A stretch of 64,000 nt of DNA from UBA6059 sp040219045 (lineage in GTDB: Bacteria > Bacteroidota > Bacteroidia > Cytophagales > Cyclobacteriaceae), in the NCBI GenBank assembly GCA_965229505.1, contig OZ245881.1, positions 4,402,001-4,466,000 of the forward strand, in the 5' to 3' direction. Below the pieces are notes generated by a model that made no database searches, had not been told where the DNA came from, and saw nothing but the letters and a program-made list of their open reading frames with translations. Shown one piece after another: positions 44,358-52,153 of the stretch. Made by a program: the position numbers and the translations under genes. Position 1 is the stretch's first letter; every line of letters begins with the position of its first letter.

Positions 44358-44568
44358 CCTATGAGGGATTTAGAGATAGTTGAATAATGTGCGCCCCGAA
44401 TCTAGGTAAAACGATGAATGTTCGCCATCAAAGTCTAAGATTGAGGCAGGAAATTACCACCTATCGGAATAAATAGCCTTCTTTGGAGATCGGGAGGGTC
44501 ATTGACTTGGATATCAGCGATAGTACAGTGATCTTATCAGAATAATTGGAATAACCATTCGCGCCAGT

Positions 44569-45513
44569 ATGATCATCAACGATATAGAAGTACGACCCGG
44601 AAAGCAGGAAACCATAGAGGTGAATATTGCGCGACTACCATCGCATTCGCCGATCAACCTGTCCATCACCGTGGCAAGATCGAAGAAACCAGGCCCGGTA
44701 CTGCTGCTCTCTGGAGGATTGCATGGTGATGAGATCAATGGTGTAGAGATCGTGCGGAGGATCATAGAAGACGATCTTCACATTCCGCTCAAGGGCACGA
44801 TTATCTGCATACCTGTGATCAATGTGTACGGCTTTATTCATTTTTCCAGGTATGTGCCGGATGGTAAAGATGTGAACCGCTCTTTCCCCGGCAACAGAAA
44901 CGGCTCGCTAGCCTCCAGGGTGGCCTACTACCTCACCAGAGATGTGATCCCACAGATCGACTATGGCATAGACTTTCACACCGGAGGCGCAGATCGCACC
45001 AACTATCCACAGGTGAGGTGTATGATGGATGACGCTCGCAATGCGGAATTGGCAAGGGTATTCAATGCGCCGTTTATGCTACACTCCAAGTTCAGGACCG
45101 GTTCGCTACGCCAGACGGCCGCCAAGAAAGATAAGCGCATCATCGTCTATGAAGGAGGAGAGTCCTCCAGGTTTGATGAGTTTGCCATCCAGCAGGGCAT
45201 GGATGGCGCCATCAGGATCATGAACCATTTGGGCATGCGCAATGAGGAGGTCACGACCACCGAGCATGAAAGCCGTTTGATTAAAAATTCATCATGGATA
45301 AGAGCACGTGCTTCTGGTCTTTTTCAAACGCTGATCAAAAGTGGCGAGTTAATAAAAAAGAACCAGGTTGTCGGCCATATCACCGATCCTTTTGGCGAGT
45401 TTAAAGTGCCCGTAAAAGCCTCCGCCACCGGCTATGTCATCGGCCTCAATAACAATCCCATTGTCCACCAGGGCGATGCGATTATGCACATTGGTGTGAT
45501 GGCTCAGAGTTGA
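44569..45513 (+). CDS. Succinylglutamate desuccinylase / aspartoacylase-family zinc enzyme
   Basis: A 314-residue M14-like deacylase. Zinc ligands His52 and Glu55 lie in GGLHGDEINGVE and His137 in DYGIDFHTGGADR; the substrate-binding NRSFPGNRNGS and a catalytic Glu in VYEGGESSRFDE are present. A C-terminal beta domain (~245-314) is typical of AstE/ASPA relatives. It removes an acyl group from an N-acyl amino acid or related amide; the exact substrate is unknown. It is monocistronic, divergent from corA across ~210 bases without a recognisable promoter pair. Confidence 0.88.
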   Translation: MIINDIEVRPGKQETIEVNIARLPSHSPINLSITVARSKKPGPVLLLSGGLHGDEINGVEIVRRIIEDDLHIPLKGTIICIPVINVYGFIHFSRYVPDGKDVNRSFPGNRNGSLASRVAYYLTRDVIPQIDYGIDFHTGGADRTNYPQVRCMMDDARNAELARVFNAPFMLHSKFRTGSLRQTAAKKDKRIIVYEGGESSRFDEFAIQQGMDGAIRIMNHLGMRNEEVTTTEHESRLIKNSSWIRARASGLFQTLIKSGELIKKNQVVGHITDPFGEFKVPVKASATGYVIGLNNNPIVHQGDAIMHIGVMAQS

Positions 45514-45563
45514 TGGGGGATGTGGCGGGCATTGTCGCTTTCCCTTATGGCGAACACTCTTGC

Positions 45564-45677
45564 ATACGTCATTGCCGAACGCACGTAGTGGGAGTGAGGT
45601 ACGAGCGACGCAGCAATCTGAAGGTCGTCAGGGGATACTAAGATCCCTTCGGGCTTGCTGCCCTCGCGATGACGTAT
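45564..45677. repeat. Nested stem-loop repeat, copy 1
   Basis: ATACGTCATTGC (45564-45575) pairs with GCGATGACGTAT (45666-45677) with one wobble. Inside it GCAGCAA (45610-45616) pairs with TTGCTGC (45655-45661), and GGGAT (45632-45636) with ATCCC (45643-45647). The CGTCATTG...AGCAATCT pattern is that of an interspersed non-coding repeat. Short ORFs over it are artefacts. Confidence 0.7.
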
Positions 45678-45702
45678 TTTTTGTTTGCTTCCTCTCGCTG
45701 AC

Positions 45703-45755
45703 CGTCATTGAAAACGCACGTAGTGGGAACTCCGTAGGAGTGAAGAAGCAATCTT
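45703..45755. repeat. Repeat copy 2 (partial)
   Basis: A direct copy of the left part of copy 1: CGTCATTG, ACGCACGTAGTGGGA and AGCAATCT occur in the same order and spacing. The right arm of the hairpin is missing. Confidence 0.6.
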
Positions 45756-45830
45756 ATTATCGCTAAGGCACTCACCCGACCTTATGATCGCTTCGTACGT
45801 CGGGATGGCGGATAGTTTTTATTACTCCCA

Positions 45831-45926
45831 CTCAGCGTCCCTTGAAAGCGACTCTAAGGAGTACCGTCATGATATCAAACTTTTGGAAGGTTCTTGTACT
45901 TATCGCCAGAACTTTCCAAAAGGTTT
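45831..45926. repeat. Repeat unit A with inverted repeat
   Basis: Bases 45831-45896 match 48574-48639 without gaps, 57 of 66 identical by eye. The end of the unit also forms an inverted repeat, 45877-45894 with 45908-45926 (AAACTTTTGGAAGGTTCT against AGAACTTTCCAAAAGGTTT). Confidence 0.65.
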
Positions 45927-45941
45927 GTTGCAGTCTGACCC

Positions 45942-45973
45942 AAACCTACAGGTCTTTAAGACCCGTCAGGTTT
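45942..45973. repeat. Palindromic element, AAACCT...AGGTTT type
   Basis: AAACCT (45942-45947) pairs with AGGTTT (45968-45973), and GGTCTT (45951-45956) with AAGACC (45958-45963). The layout is like the AAACCTGACAGGTTT-type intergenic palindromes frequent in Bacteroidota. Confidence 0.6.
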
Positions 45974-45990
45974 TACCAACGCAAGGAAGG

Positions 45991-46007
45991 CAAGGTTTCA
46001 AACCTTG
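45991..46007. repeat. Short palindrome CAAGGTTT-C-AAACCTTG
   Basis: Perfect 8-base arms around one base, 18 bases beyond the tonB stop at 46026. It could fold on the minus strand as a terminator stem, though no T run follows. Confidence 0.5.
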
Positions 46008-46025
46008 TGTTCTTTCGACCTCTGA

Positions 46026-46703
46026 TTAGCGCAAAGATCCCAGCTTAAAATTAATGGGTACAATCATACGCACTCTTACAGGTTTACCCCGTTGCTTGCC
46101 TGGGGTCCATTTGGGTGCCATTTTCATCACCCGAAGGGATTCATTATCACAGCCAAAGCCAATCCCTTTGACCACCTCTATTTCCGAGAGTGACCCGTCT
46201 TTACCCACGACGAACTGTACATAAACTTTCCCTTCTATCTGATTATTTCGAGCTGTTCGGGGATATTTTATCTCAGAGGCCAAGAACTTATAGAATTCGG
46301 CGAATCCACCAACTGGCTCTGGCTGAGACTCCACCAATCCTTCCCATATTTTGTCTTCTACTATTTCATCCGGAAGATCTTCGATTACCGGTGGTACGTA
46401 CTCCTCCACTTCAATAGGATCGAGAAGGATTTCTTTCACCTTTTCAACTTCCACTTTGGATTCAATGATGATCGGCTGGACGATCTTAGGTGCCGGTGGT
46501 GGCTTGGGCGGCTCGTGGATAGTGGCGATTATCTCATCTTCAGGAAATTGACAAACAGTCAAGAACTTGTCCTTGACAATCGTTCTTTCAGTTCTCCACT
46601 CGAATGCCGTGATCGTGCAAGTCAGGCTGATCATGAGACCTATGAAGAAGAATAAGCTGTGCTTTCTCTCAAGGTCATGTTTGGGATTTTTCTTTGCTTC
46701 CAT
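46026..46703 (-). CDS. TonB-family energy transducer
   Basis: A 225-residue TonB. A single N-terminal membrane helix (~15-35) follows a basic cytoplasmic end; a Pro-rich/acidic periplasmic linker comes next (HEPPKPPPAPKIVQP, then EEYVPPVIEDLPDE), then a C-terminal TonB domain (~135-222) with YPRTARNNQIEGKVYVQFVV and RVMKMAPKWTPGKQRGKPV. It couples the proton-motive force through ExbBD to outer-membrane TonB-dependent receptors. It is third in a three-gene minus-strand run with the ECF sigma factor and a small membrane protein; the small gene stops two bases before its start. Confidence 0.92.
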   Translation of the reverse strand: MEAKKNPKHDLERKHSLFFFIGLMISLTCTITAFEWRTERTIVKDKFLTVCQFPEDEIIATIHEPPKPPPAPKIVQPIIIESKVEVEKVKEILLDPIEVEEYVPPVIEDLPDEIVEDKIWEGLVESQPEPVGGFAEFYKFLASEIKYPRTARNNQIEGKVYVQFVVGKDGSLSEIEVVKGIGFGCDNESLRVMKMAPKWTPGKQRGKPVRVRMIVPINFKLGSLR

Positions 46704-46705
46704 AG

Positions 46706-46954
46706 TTATAGTTTTTGTTGAACATTTTCGATTTTCAATTCATTGAGACTGCCAGTTGCCGGCAAATGGGCAGCATGGGTGTAGTAGAGCACCAGAAGGG
46801 TCAAGAGGACTATGCCAATAGCCAGTATGATGAACTTTGAACGGGTCTCTCTTTTACGCCTTTGCTCGTACTGATTCCTGAAGCGCCCAAAGTCTCCCTT
46901 ACTTCTCAGCTTGGTGTTATCCCTTCGTATCCTAAAATCAGTCTTTCTCATCAC
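46706..46954 (-). CDS. Small single-pass membrane protein
   Basis: An 82-residue protein with a strongly basic N-terminal ~40 residues (many Arg/Lys), one hydrophobic helix (~43-62, FIILAIGIVLLTLLVLYY) and a short periplasmic tail. Its start lies inside the sigma gene (17-base overlap) and tonB starts two bases after its stop, so it is translationally coupled to both. It could be a small anti-sigma factor or a helper of TonB. No domain is recognised, so the function is open. Confidence 0.75.
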   Translation of the reverse strand: MMRKTDFRIRRDNTKLRSKGDFGRFRNQYEQRRKRETRSKFIILAIGIVLLTLLVLYYTHAAHLPATGSLNELKIENVQQKL

Positions 46955-47498
46955 CTTGATTTAGTATGTTTTTCATTTTTTCCAATAGCCTGTAGTGTCT
47001 CATTTTTATAGCGCTTTCCCCTTCGCCTAGCTGCAGACTCAGTTCTTTGAAGGTGTACCCCTCGAAATGCTTGAGTTCAATCAGTTTTATTTCACCGTCG
47101 GATAGTTGAGCGAAGGCAAGTTGAAGTTGGGCCTCAGCATTCGGAACATTGTTTTCCGGAATACCGAGTGACTCGCTGATGCTATGGTAGTCGATAACAA
47201 ATACAGGCTGCTTGTTCTTGAAATGCTTGTTGACCTCATTGGCAGCAATTCTGTACAGCCAGTTACCAAAGGGCTTTCCTCGAAACTCGTATTTCTTGAT
47301 ATTGCTAAGTGCCTTGTAAAAGGTATTGGCGCATAGATCCTCAGCCAACATTTGGTTGTCTGTTCGCCTGTAGATAAATCTGAGTATTTCCGGATAGTAC
47401 TTCATGTATAGTGACTCAAAGGCCTGAATGTCCCGCTTTGAATCTTCGATCCAAGCTTTCTCTTTCTGTATGCCGATGGTCGTCTCTTGATCTCTCAA
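46938..47498 (-). CDS. ECF-type RNA polymerase sigma factor of the TonB run
   Basis: A 186-residue sigma-70 family factor. Region 2 (~25-95) has FIYRRTDNQMLAEDLCANTF and FGNWLYRIAANEVN; region 4 (~125-180) has LIELKHFEGYTFKELSLQLGEGESAIKMR. The downstream small membrane protein and tonB overlap or abut it, so it likely controls an envelope or transport function. A typical FecR anti-sigma gene is absent. The upstream DNA is very AT-rich and carries no clear TAnnTTTG motif. Confidence 0.9.
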   Translation of the reverse strand: MRDQETTIGIQKEKAWIEDSKRDIQAFESLYMKYYPEILRFIYRRTDNQMLAEDLCANTFYKALSNIKKYEFRGKPFGNWLYRIAANEVNKHFKNKQPVFVIDYHSISESLGIPENNVPNAEAQLQLAFAQLSDGEIKLIELKHFEGYTFKELSLQLGEGESAIKMRHYRLLEKMKNILNQGDEKD

Positions 47499-47840
47499 TG
47501 CGGGAGCTTTACCTATACAATACTATAATTGGTCAATAGTCACATTTTTATTAAAATATTTTAGTGATTATATATAAAATAAAATATTCTGTGGAGAATA
47601 GCTAATATTTGACCGGGGTATGTCTCCCAATATCAGCTTAGGATGGAGGATTGAAAGGGCACTTTAGTGGTCATAGCATCTCGCTGAGACTCCAATGAGA
47701 GAAAGGAAACAAACACGTAAGTGAAACTAAGCTCGCGTCACTCTGCTCATGATGACGAATAGTTTTTATGTCAGCCTTATTGGATTACTAATAGCACATA
47801 TTTGAAAGTGCATTTGACTGCTTACGTGGTGACTGCAAAG
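47499..47840. other. Gene-poor spacer with AT-rich tract and repeat fragment
   Basis: Bases ~47540-47590 are almost pure A/T and lie upstream of the sigma gene. Bases 47751-47770 (GATGACGAATAGTTTTTATG) match 45804-45823 at 17 of 20 positions. GGTCATAGCATCTC near 47673 resembles GGTCATAGCTTCTC near 48511. No gene is supported. Confidence 0.55.
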
Positions 47841-48293
47841 CTAGCGCCTTGAGGCAGGGTAGGCAGGCATGATAGTCAATTGCTTTTCAATCGTACCCTC
47901 CCGATCGCGCACAACGATCTTAGCAGGATAGGCTGTTGGTTCTTCAGTTGAAGTATTGGTCTGCCTAAATCTTACTTTGGCAGTGTAGAGTGTGTCTCTA
48001 AGGTCAATAATGTTTTGTTCATGCTCAATGTCAAGGTCAATGTAGTCAGCCATAGAGAGATTTTGAAAGTATAGTTTCTTCTTTACCAGACCCGTATTTT
48101 GGTCAAACAAATCCGGCATATTGATCTCGTAGGACTTGCCCGAAATCAGTTTGAGGGTGTCTTGCGTTAACTCTGTGCTTAGTACCGATATAAGGTCATT
48201 GTGTGTTCGCTCAAATACCTCCCAGCGCTGTGCAGCCACCGATGTACTAAGCAGCAGCATTACTGCAATTAATGAATAGATTCTCATCACCAT
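47841..48293 (-). CDS. Small secreted protein, unknown
   Basis: A 150-residue protein with a signal peptide (MRIYSLIAVMLLLSTSVAAQ) and a ~130-residue beta-rich mature part (RWEVFERTHNDL, KSYEINMPDLF, AKIVVRDREG). No known domain is recognised. It ends basic (ASRR) without a T9SS sorting signal, so it probably stays periplasmic. An ATG six bases into the gene (48287) also fits the signal peptide. It stands between two repeat-bearing spacers and has no operon partner. Confidence 0.75.
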   Translation of the reverse strand: MVMRIYSLIAVMLLLSTSVAAQRWEVFERTHNDLISVLSTELTQDTLKLISGKSYEINMPDLFDQNTGLVKKKLYFQNLSMADYIDLDIEHEQNIIDLRDTLYTAKVRFRQTNTSTEEPTAYPAKIVVRDREGTIEKQLTIMPAYPASRR

Positions 48294-48410
48294 TAGTTAT
48301 CAATATTATGTTGGGTAGCGAACATCGTGATTAATGAGAATGTTTTGAGCAGCAGGTATTTAAAGGTTCACGATTCAATTATTATCCCTTACTTCAATAA
48401 TCATCACTAA

Positions 48411-48441
48411 CGTAATTGCGAACATAGCTAAGCAATCTTCC
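48411..48441. repeat. Repeat copy 3 (fragment)
   Basis: CGTAATTGCGAAC...AGCAATCTTCC follows the CGTCATTGCCGAAC...AGCAATCT pattern of the repeats at 45.57 and 45.70 kb, with the middle part shortened. Confidence 0.45.
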
Positions 48442-48573
48442 AAACGTAATACCCGACTAAGGAATTACCCCCAGTTGGCGTAGGTTTATGGATGCGAGAC
48501 ACCTTGATTGGTCATAGCTTCTCTACCCCACTTAGAGTTACTCAGTGAGAACGCTGAGATACCAACCGGATAA

Positions 48574-48639
48574 CTCAGCGTCCCTTGAAGGTGGCTCTAA
48601 GGAGTACGAGCATGACATCTAACTTTTGGAAAGTTCTTG
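48574..48639. repeat. Repeat unit B
   Basis: An ungapped match to 45831-45896 with 57 of 66 bases identical by eye, in the same orientation. It lies in a non-coding spacer, like its partner. Confidence 0.65.
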
Positions 48640-48643
48640 AACT

Positions 48644-48677
48644 AAAAAGCCTCTTAGAATCAACATCCAAGAGGCTT
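48644..48677 (-). terminator. Terminator of the VPS10/BNR-repeat gene
   Basis: AAGCCTCTT (48647-48655) pairs with AAGAGGCTT (48669-48677) around 13 bases. On the minus strand a T run (complement of 48644-48648) follows the stem, about 40 bases past the stop at 48714. Confidence 0.75.
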
Positions 48678-48713
48678 ATAACTTTCAACTATAATCTATC
48701 AGTTCTCAGCTAA

Positions 48714-51700
48714 TCATAGTCCGGTTCCCTCTACCCAAGGTGCACCGGCTTCAACTAGTGCTTTGCCAGCAGACTTAAGCTCAGCGTCCAGATCATTGAG
48801 CGCTTTGGTCATCCTTGTAATCTCGGTATTGGCGATATCCAACTGCTCACGGCTCGTCTGTGTAGGACCGTAGGTTGATAATGAAACACCTCTGTCTACC
48901 GCAAATAGTCGCTGACCAATAGTAGGCTTAGTCTTCTCGCCAGGTTCACGCTTAGAGGCCATACCATTTAGATCAGCTTCTAGTGCCAGTACTTTTTGCT
49001 TTAGCGCATGGATGCGATCATCTAGTGCACCGGGAGCTGCTTCTGACTTTGCCAATGCATTTTGCATCGCATTGATACGCTTCATGGCATTGGACATGCT
49101 GATATCGATGGCGGTAGCTTTACCCACTGCTTCTTCATAAGCTCTCCAGAAAGAAGCAACTTCCGCAGGAGGAGCACCTTCCAGTGCACCTTCTCTCAAC
49201 GGCACAACTTCGAAATTGATTGGCTCACCAAGCGCAGTATGCGTTCCATCTACATATTTGGAGATGGTAGCAGTGTAGTTGCCCGGAGCGGCCATCAGTC
49301 CTTTATCACCATTACCACCATTGAGTCCGATAGACGTTGGCGAAGGATAGCGCAAGTCCCACGCAGTGCGATGGAAGCCTTTCTTGGTTGATCCTTCGAC
49401 ACGTCTTACTACATTGCCTTTACTGTCTTTGACAGTGATCCAGATCTTGGGTGCGTCCTCACGAGCTTCCGCCTCTACAGCATCCCATCCTGGGAATGCG
49501 GCGCTTCCGTTTTTCTCCTGCGCCTGGCGCATTTGCGCCTTGGCCTGAAGGTCCTCCTTGAGGTAGTAGGTGAACACCGCTCCAAAGTCCGGGTTAGGAG
49601 CTACATAATGCTGCGCACCCATTGATCCTTTCTGAGAATCGAAGTTGAGGTGGGAGCGAGGCACATACCACAAGGCTTTGCGTGTGGAAAAGAGAGTCGC
49701 CTCTTCATTCAAAGTAGCCGGAGTAACTTCTCTGAAGACACTGATGTCATCAAAGATGAAAAAGCCTCTACCGAAACTTGCCGCTACCAGATCGTTCTCG
49801 CGACGCTGGATGACGATATCTCTGAAAGAAATAGTAGGCACCCCACCTGTCATTTTCGTCCACTGTTGACCACCGTCGATGGTGAAGTAGATACCAAACT
49901 CAGTCGCGGCAAACATTAATCCTGGCTTGACGTGATCCTGGATCAGTCGCCATACGAGTGTCCTATCGGGAATATTAGATCGGATGGAAGTCCAGGTGCG
50001 ACCCCTGTCGGTACTCTTGACCATGTAAGGTGTATAATCGCCGTACTTGTGGTTATCAAGACATACGTAGACGGTGTTGTCGTCATGCATGTCGGCTTTG
50101 ATATCGTTCACAAAGGCCGTAGCGGGCACGCCCATGGCACTCGCTTCCACCTTGCGCCAGCTACCACCATTATCTTCAGTGACTTGTAACAAGCCGTCAT
50201 CGGTACCGGCATAAAGCAGACCTTCCACTTTTGGTGATTCCGATAGGGAAGTGATAGTGTTGTAATTGGACATGGCCAACACATCCCAGGGAGAATCCCA
50301 ACTCTGGGTACCACCCATGATCGGCAAGGCAAAGCGTTCCTCATTTCTGGTAAGATCACCGGAGATCGCTTCCCAGCTATCACCTCGATTTTCTGATTTC
50401 CATACCCGCTGCGAAGCGAAGTATAGTCGCGTAGGCTTGTGCGGACTTACATGGATGGGTGCATCCCAGTTGAAGCGCTCATAGTCCTCATCAGCACCAG
50501 GCTGTGGCTGGATGTCTACGACTTCACCTGTGGTCATATCGATACGAGCAAGATTGCCTTCCTGGCGCTCAGCATAGATGATGTCAGGGTTGCCGGGCTC
50601 AGTGGCCGGTGCGTGACCATCCCAGTTAAGCACCACTCTCCAGTCAGAGTTTTGGATGCCCTGTACATTGTCTGTACGCGATGGGCCGCCTTGCGTGCTA
50701 TTGTCCTGCGTACCACTGTATATATTATAGAAAGGCTCTGCATCGTCTACCGCTAATTTGTAGAACTGCGTGACCGGCAGGTTAGGCATATAGCGCCAGT
50801 TTTCCGCCAGGTCAAAGCTCTCATAGACACCACCGTCGGTACCGACCATGATGTAGTTAGGATCACTAGCTTTGAACGCCAACGCATGGTTGTCACCATG
50901 ACGGTGCTGGCGATTGATATTTTTCCAGGTCTTACCTCCGTCCGTGGAGAACTGCATGGAGGCGTCCATTAGATAAAGTCTGTCAAAATGGTGTGGTGAA
51001 GCGTACAGCTCCACATAGTAGTGGGGCCCTGTACCACCAGAGATGGCATCAGACTGCTTCTCCCAGTTGCCACCACGGTCAGTGGACTTCCAGATACCAC
51101 CCTTGCGACGGTTGAGCTCTATCGCTGCATACACTATGTCTGGCTGCTGAAAACTTACAGCCAGCCCGATCTTCCCCAGCTTTCCGGTAGGAAGACCATT
51201 GGTCAATTGAGTCCAGTTTTCACCAGCATCAGTACTCTTGTAGATCGCCGACTTGGGGCCACCGTCCATCAATGAAGCGACGGTCCGGTGATGCTGCCAT
51301 GTAGCCGCATAAACGGTATTAGCATCTCTCGGATCAACTACGATATCGGTAACTCCGGTGAATTCCTCATCTCCTAAGGTCTTCTTCCAGGTAACACCGC
51401 CATCGGTTGACTTATAAAAGCCGCGCTCACCGCCGGGGCTCCAAAGTGGCCCTTGTGAAGCTACGTAGATCACATCTGAGTTGTCCGGATGCACAATGAT
51501 CTCACCAATGTGCTCAGAGTTGGGTAGGCCCATGTTTTTCCAGGTCGTACCGCCATCTTCTGACTTGTAGATACCATCTCCGTACCCGAAATGGCGGCCA
51601 CCGCCGTGCTCTCCGGTTCCGACCCATACCACATGAGGGTTTTTGGGATCAAGCGCCACACAACCGATAGAGTAGGAGCCTTGCTCGTCGAAAATAGGCG

Positions 51701-51980
51701 TGAAGGTGGTTCCAGCATTTTCTGTCTTCCAGACGCCACCACTACCTACTGCCACATACCACACGCTCTCATCCTCTGGATGAATAGCCAGGTCGGCAAT
51801 ACGTCCTGACATGAATGCCGGTCCGATATTACGGAGCTCAAGTCCGTCAAAAGTTTCAGCAGTAAATGAGTTGTTTTGTGCGGGAGCTGGAGTGCTGCTC
51901 CTCCTGCGCTGTGCGTCCACAGTGCTCACCATGACCATCAGTATGGCCAGCAGTGATAATTGTTTCATAGCAAATTTCAT
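48714..51980 (-). CDS. Secreted VPS10/sortilin-type BNR-repeat protein
   Basis: A 1088-residue exported protein with a signal peptide (KQLSLLAILMVMVSTVDAQ). At least nine BNR/Asp-box motifs (S-x-D-x-G-x-x-W, such as YKSTDGGVTW, YKSEDGGTTW, FSTDGGKTW, KSTDRGRTW) build two beta-propellers over ~40-750. A C-terminal region (~760-1088) holds a beta domain and a helical pair. Often labelled glycosyl hydrolase; Bacteroidota have many, and activity is generally unproven. No T9SS sorting tail is present. The frame extends to 52097, but the signal peptide starts at 51980 (or 51968). A 10-base inverted repeat lies just upstream. Confidence 0.88.
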   Translation of the reverse strand: MKFAMKQLSLLAILMVMVSTVDAQRRRSSTPAPAQNNSFTAETFDGLELRNIGPAFMSGRIADLAIHPEDESVWYVAVGSGGVWKTENAGTTFTPIFDEQGSYSIGCVALDPKNPHVVWVGTGEHGGGRHFGYGDGIYKSEDGGTTWKNMGLPNSEHIGEIIVHPDNSDVIYVASQGPLWSPGGERGFYKSTDGGVTWKKTLGDEEFTGVTDIVVDPRDANTVYAATWQHHRTVASLMDGGPKSAIYKSTDAGENWTQLTNGLPTGKLGKIGLAVSFQQPDIVYAAIELNRRKGGIWKSTDRGGNWEKQSDAISGGTGPHYYVELYASPHHFDRLYLMDASMQFSTDGGKTWKNINRQHRHGDNHALAFKASDPNYIMVGTDGGVYESFDLAENWRYMPNLPVTQFYKLAVDDAEPFYNIYSGTQDNSTQGGPSRTDNVQGIQNSDWRVVLNWDGHAPATEPGNPDIIYAERQEGNLARIDMTTGEVVDIQPQPGADEDYERFNWDAPIHVSPHKPTRLYFASQRVWKSENRGDSWEAISGDLTRNEERFALPIMGGTQSWDSPWDVLAMSNYNTITSLSESPKVEGLLYAGTDDGLLQVTEDNGGSWRKVEASAMGVPATAFVNDIKADMHDDNTVYVCLDNHKYGDYTPYMVKSTDRGRTWTSIRSNIPDRTLVWRLIQDHVKPGLMFAATEFGIYFTIDGGQQWTKMTGGVPTISFRDIVIQRRENDLVAASFGRGFFIFDDISVFREVTPATLNEEATLFSTRKALWYVPRSHLNFDSQKGSMGAQHYVAPNPDFGAVFTYYLKEDLQAKAQMRQAQEKNGSAAFPGWDAVEAEAREDAPKIWITVKDSKGNVVRRVEGSTKKGFHRTAWDLRYPSPTSIGLNGGNGDKGLMAAPGNYTATISKYVDGTHTALGEPINFEVVPLREGALEGAPPAEVASFWRAYEEAVGKATAIDISMSNAMKRINAMQNALAKSEAAPGALDDRIHALKQKVLALEADLNGMASKREPGEKTKPTIGQRLFAVDRGVSLSTYGPTQTSREQLDIANTEITRMTKALNDLDAELKSAGKALVEAGAPWVEGTGL

Positions 51981-51983
51981 ATG

Positions 51984-52047
51984 TCGTAATTTGATTTTAG
52001 GACTGATTGTTTTGTCGATCAATGTCGACAGTATTACCAAATTACGA
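51984..52047 (-). promoter_or_regulatory. Long inverted repeat in the leader of the VPS10-like gene
   Basis: TCGTAATTTG (51984-51993) and CAAATTACGA (52038-52047) are perfect 10-base arms 44 bases apart, with a smaller TGTCGA/TCGACA hairpin between. It sits directly upstream of the ATG at 51980, so it may be a regulatory RNA fold or a pair of operator half sites. Confidence 0.4.
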
Positions 52048-52153
52048 TAGGATAGAGCTCCATCAAAGAAAGCTGTGGTAAGCGGTAGTTTGTGCATGTG
52101 GAGACATTAAGAGAGCTAAAGCCTCCGCATCAGAACGCTGAAGGATTGCTTGA

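Larger units (their letters stand above)
48294..48713. other. Gene-poor spacer with interspersed repeats
   Basis: It contains a CGTCATTG-type repeat fragment (48411-48441), unit B (48574-48639) matching unit A at 45831-45896, and the terminator of the VPS10-like gene (48644-48677). Nothing coding is seen. Confidence 0.6.

Noticed and set aside
44514..44765. 83-codon minus-strand frame opposite the AstE-like gene start
   Set aside because: It covers the coding start of a well-supported enzyme and lacks recognisable sequence features.
45560..46048. Short plus-strand frames (68-81 codons) in the spacer after the AstE-like gene
   Set aside because: They run through palindromic repeats, have low-complexity composition unlike other proteins here, and show no start signals.
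45564..48677. CRISPR-like array
   Set aside because: Repeats are few, imperfect, unequal in spacing and without spacers or cas genes.
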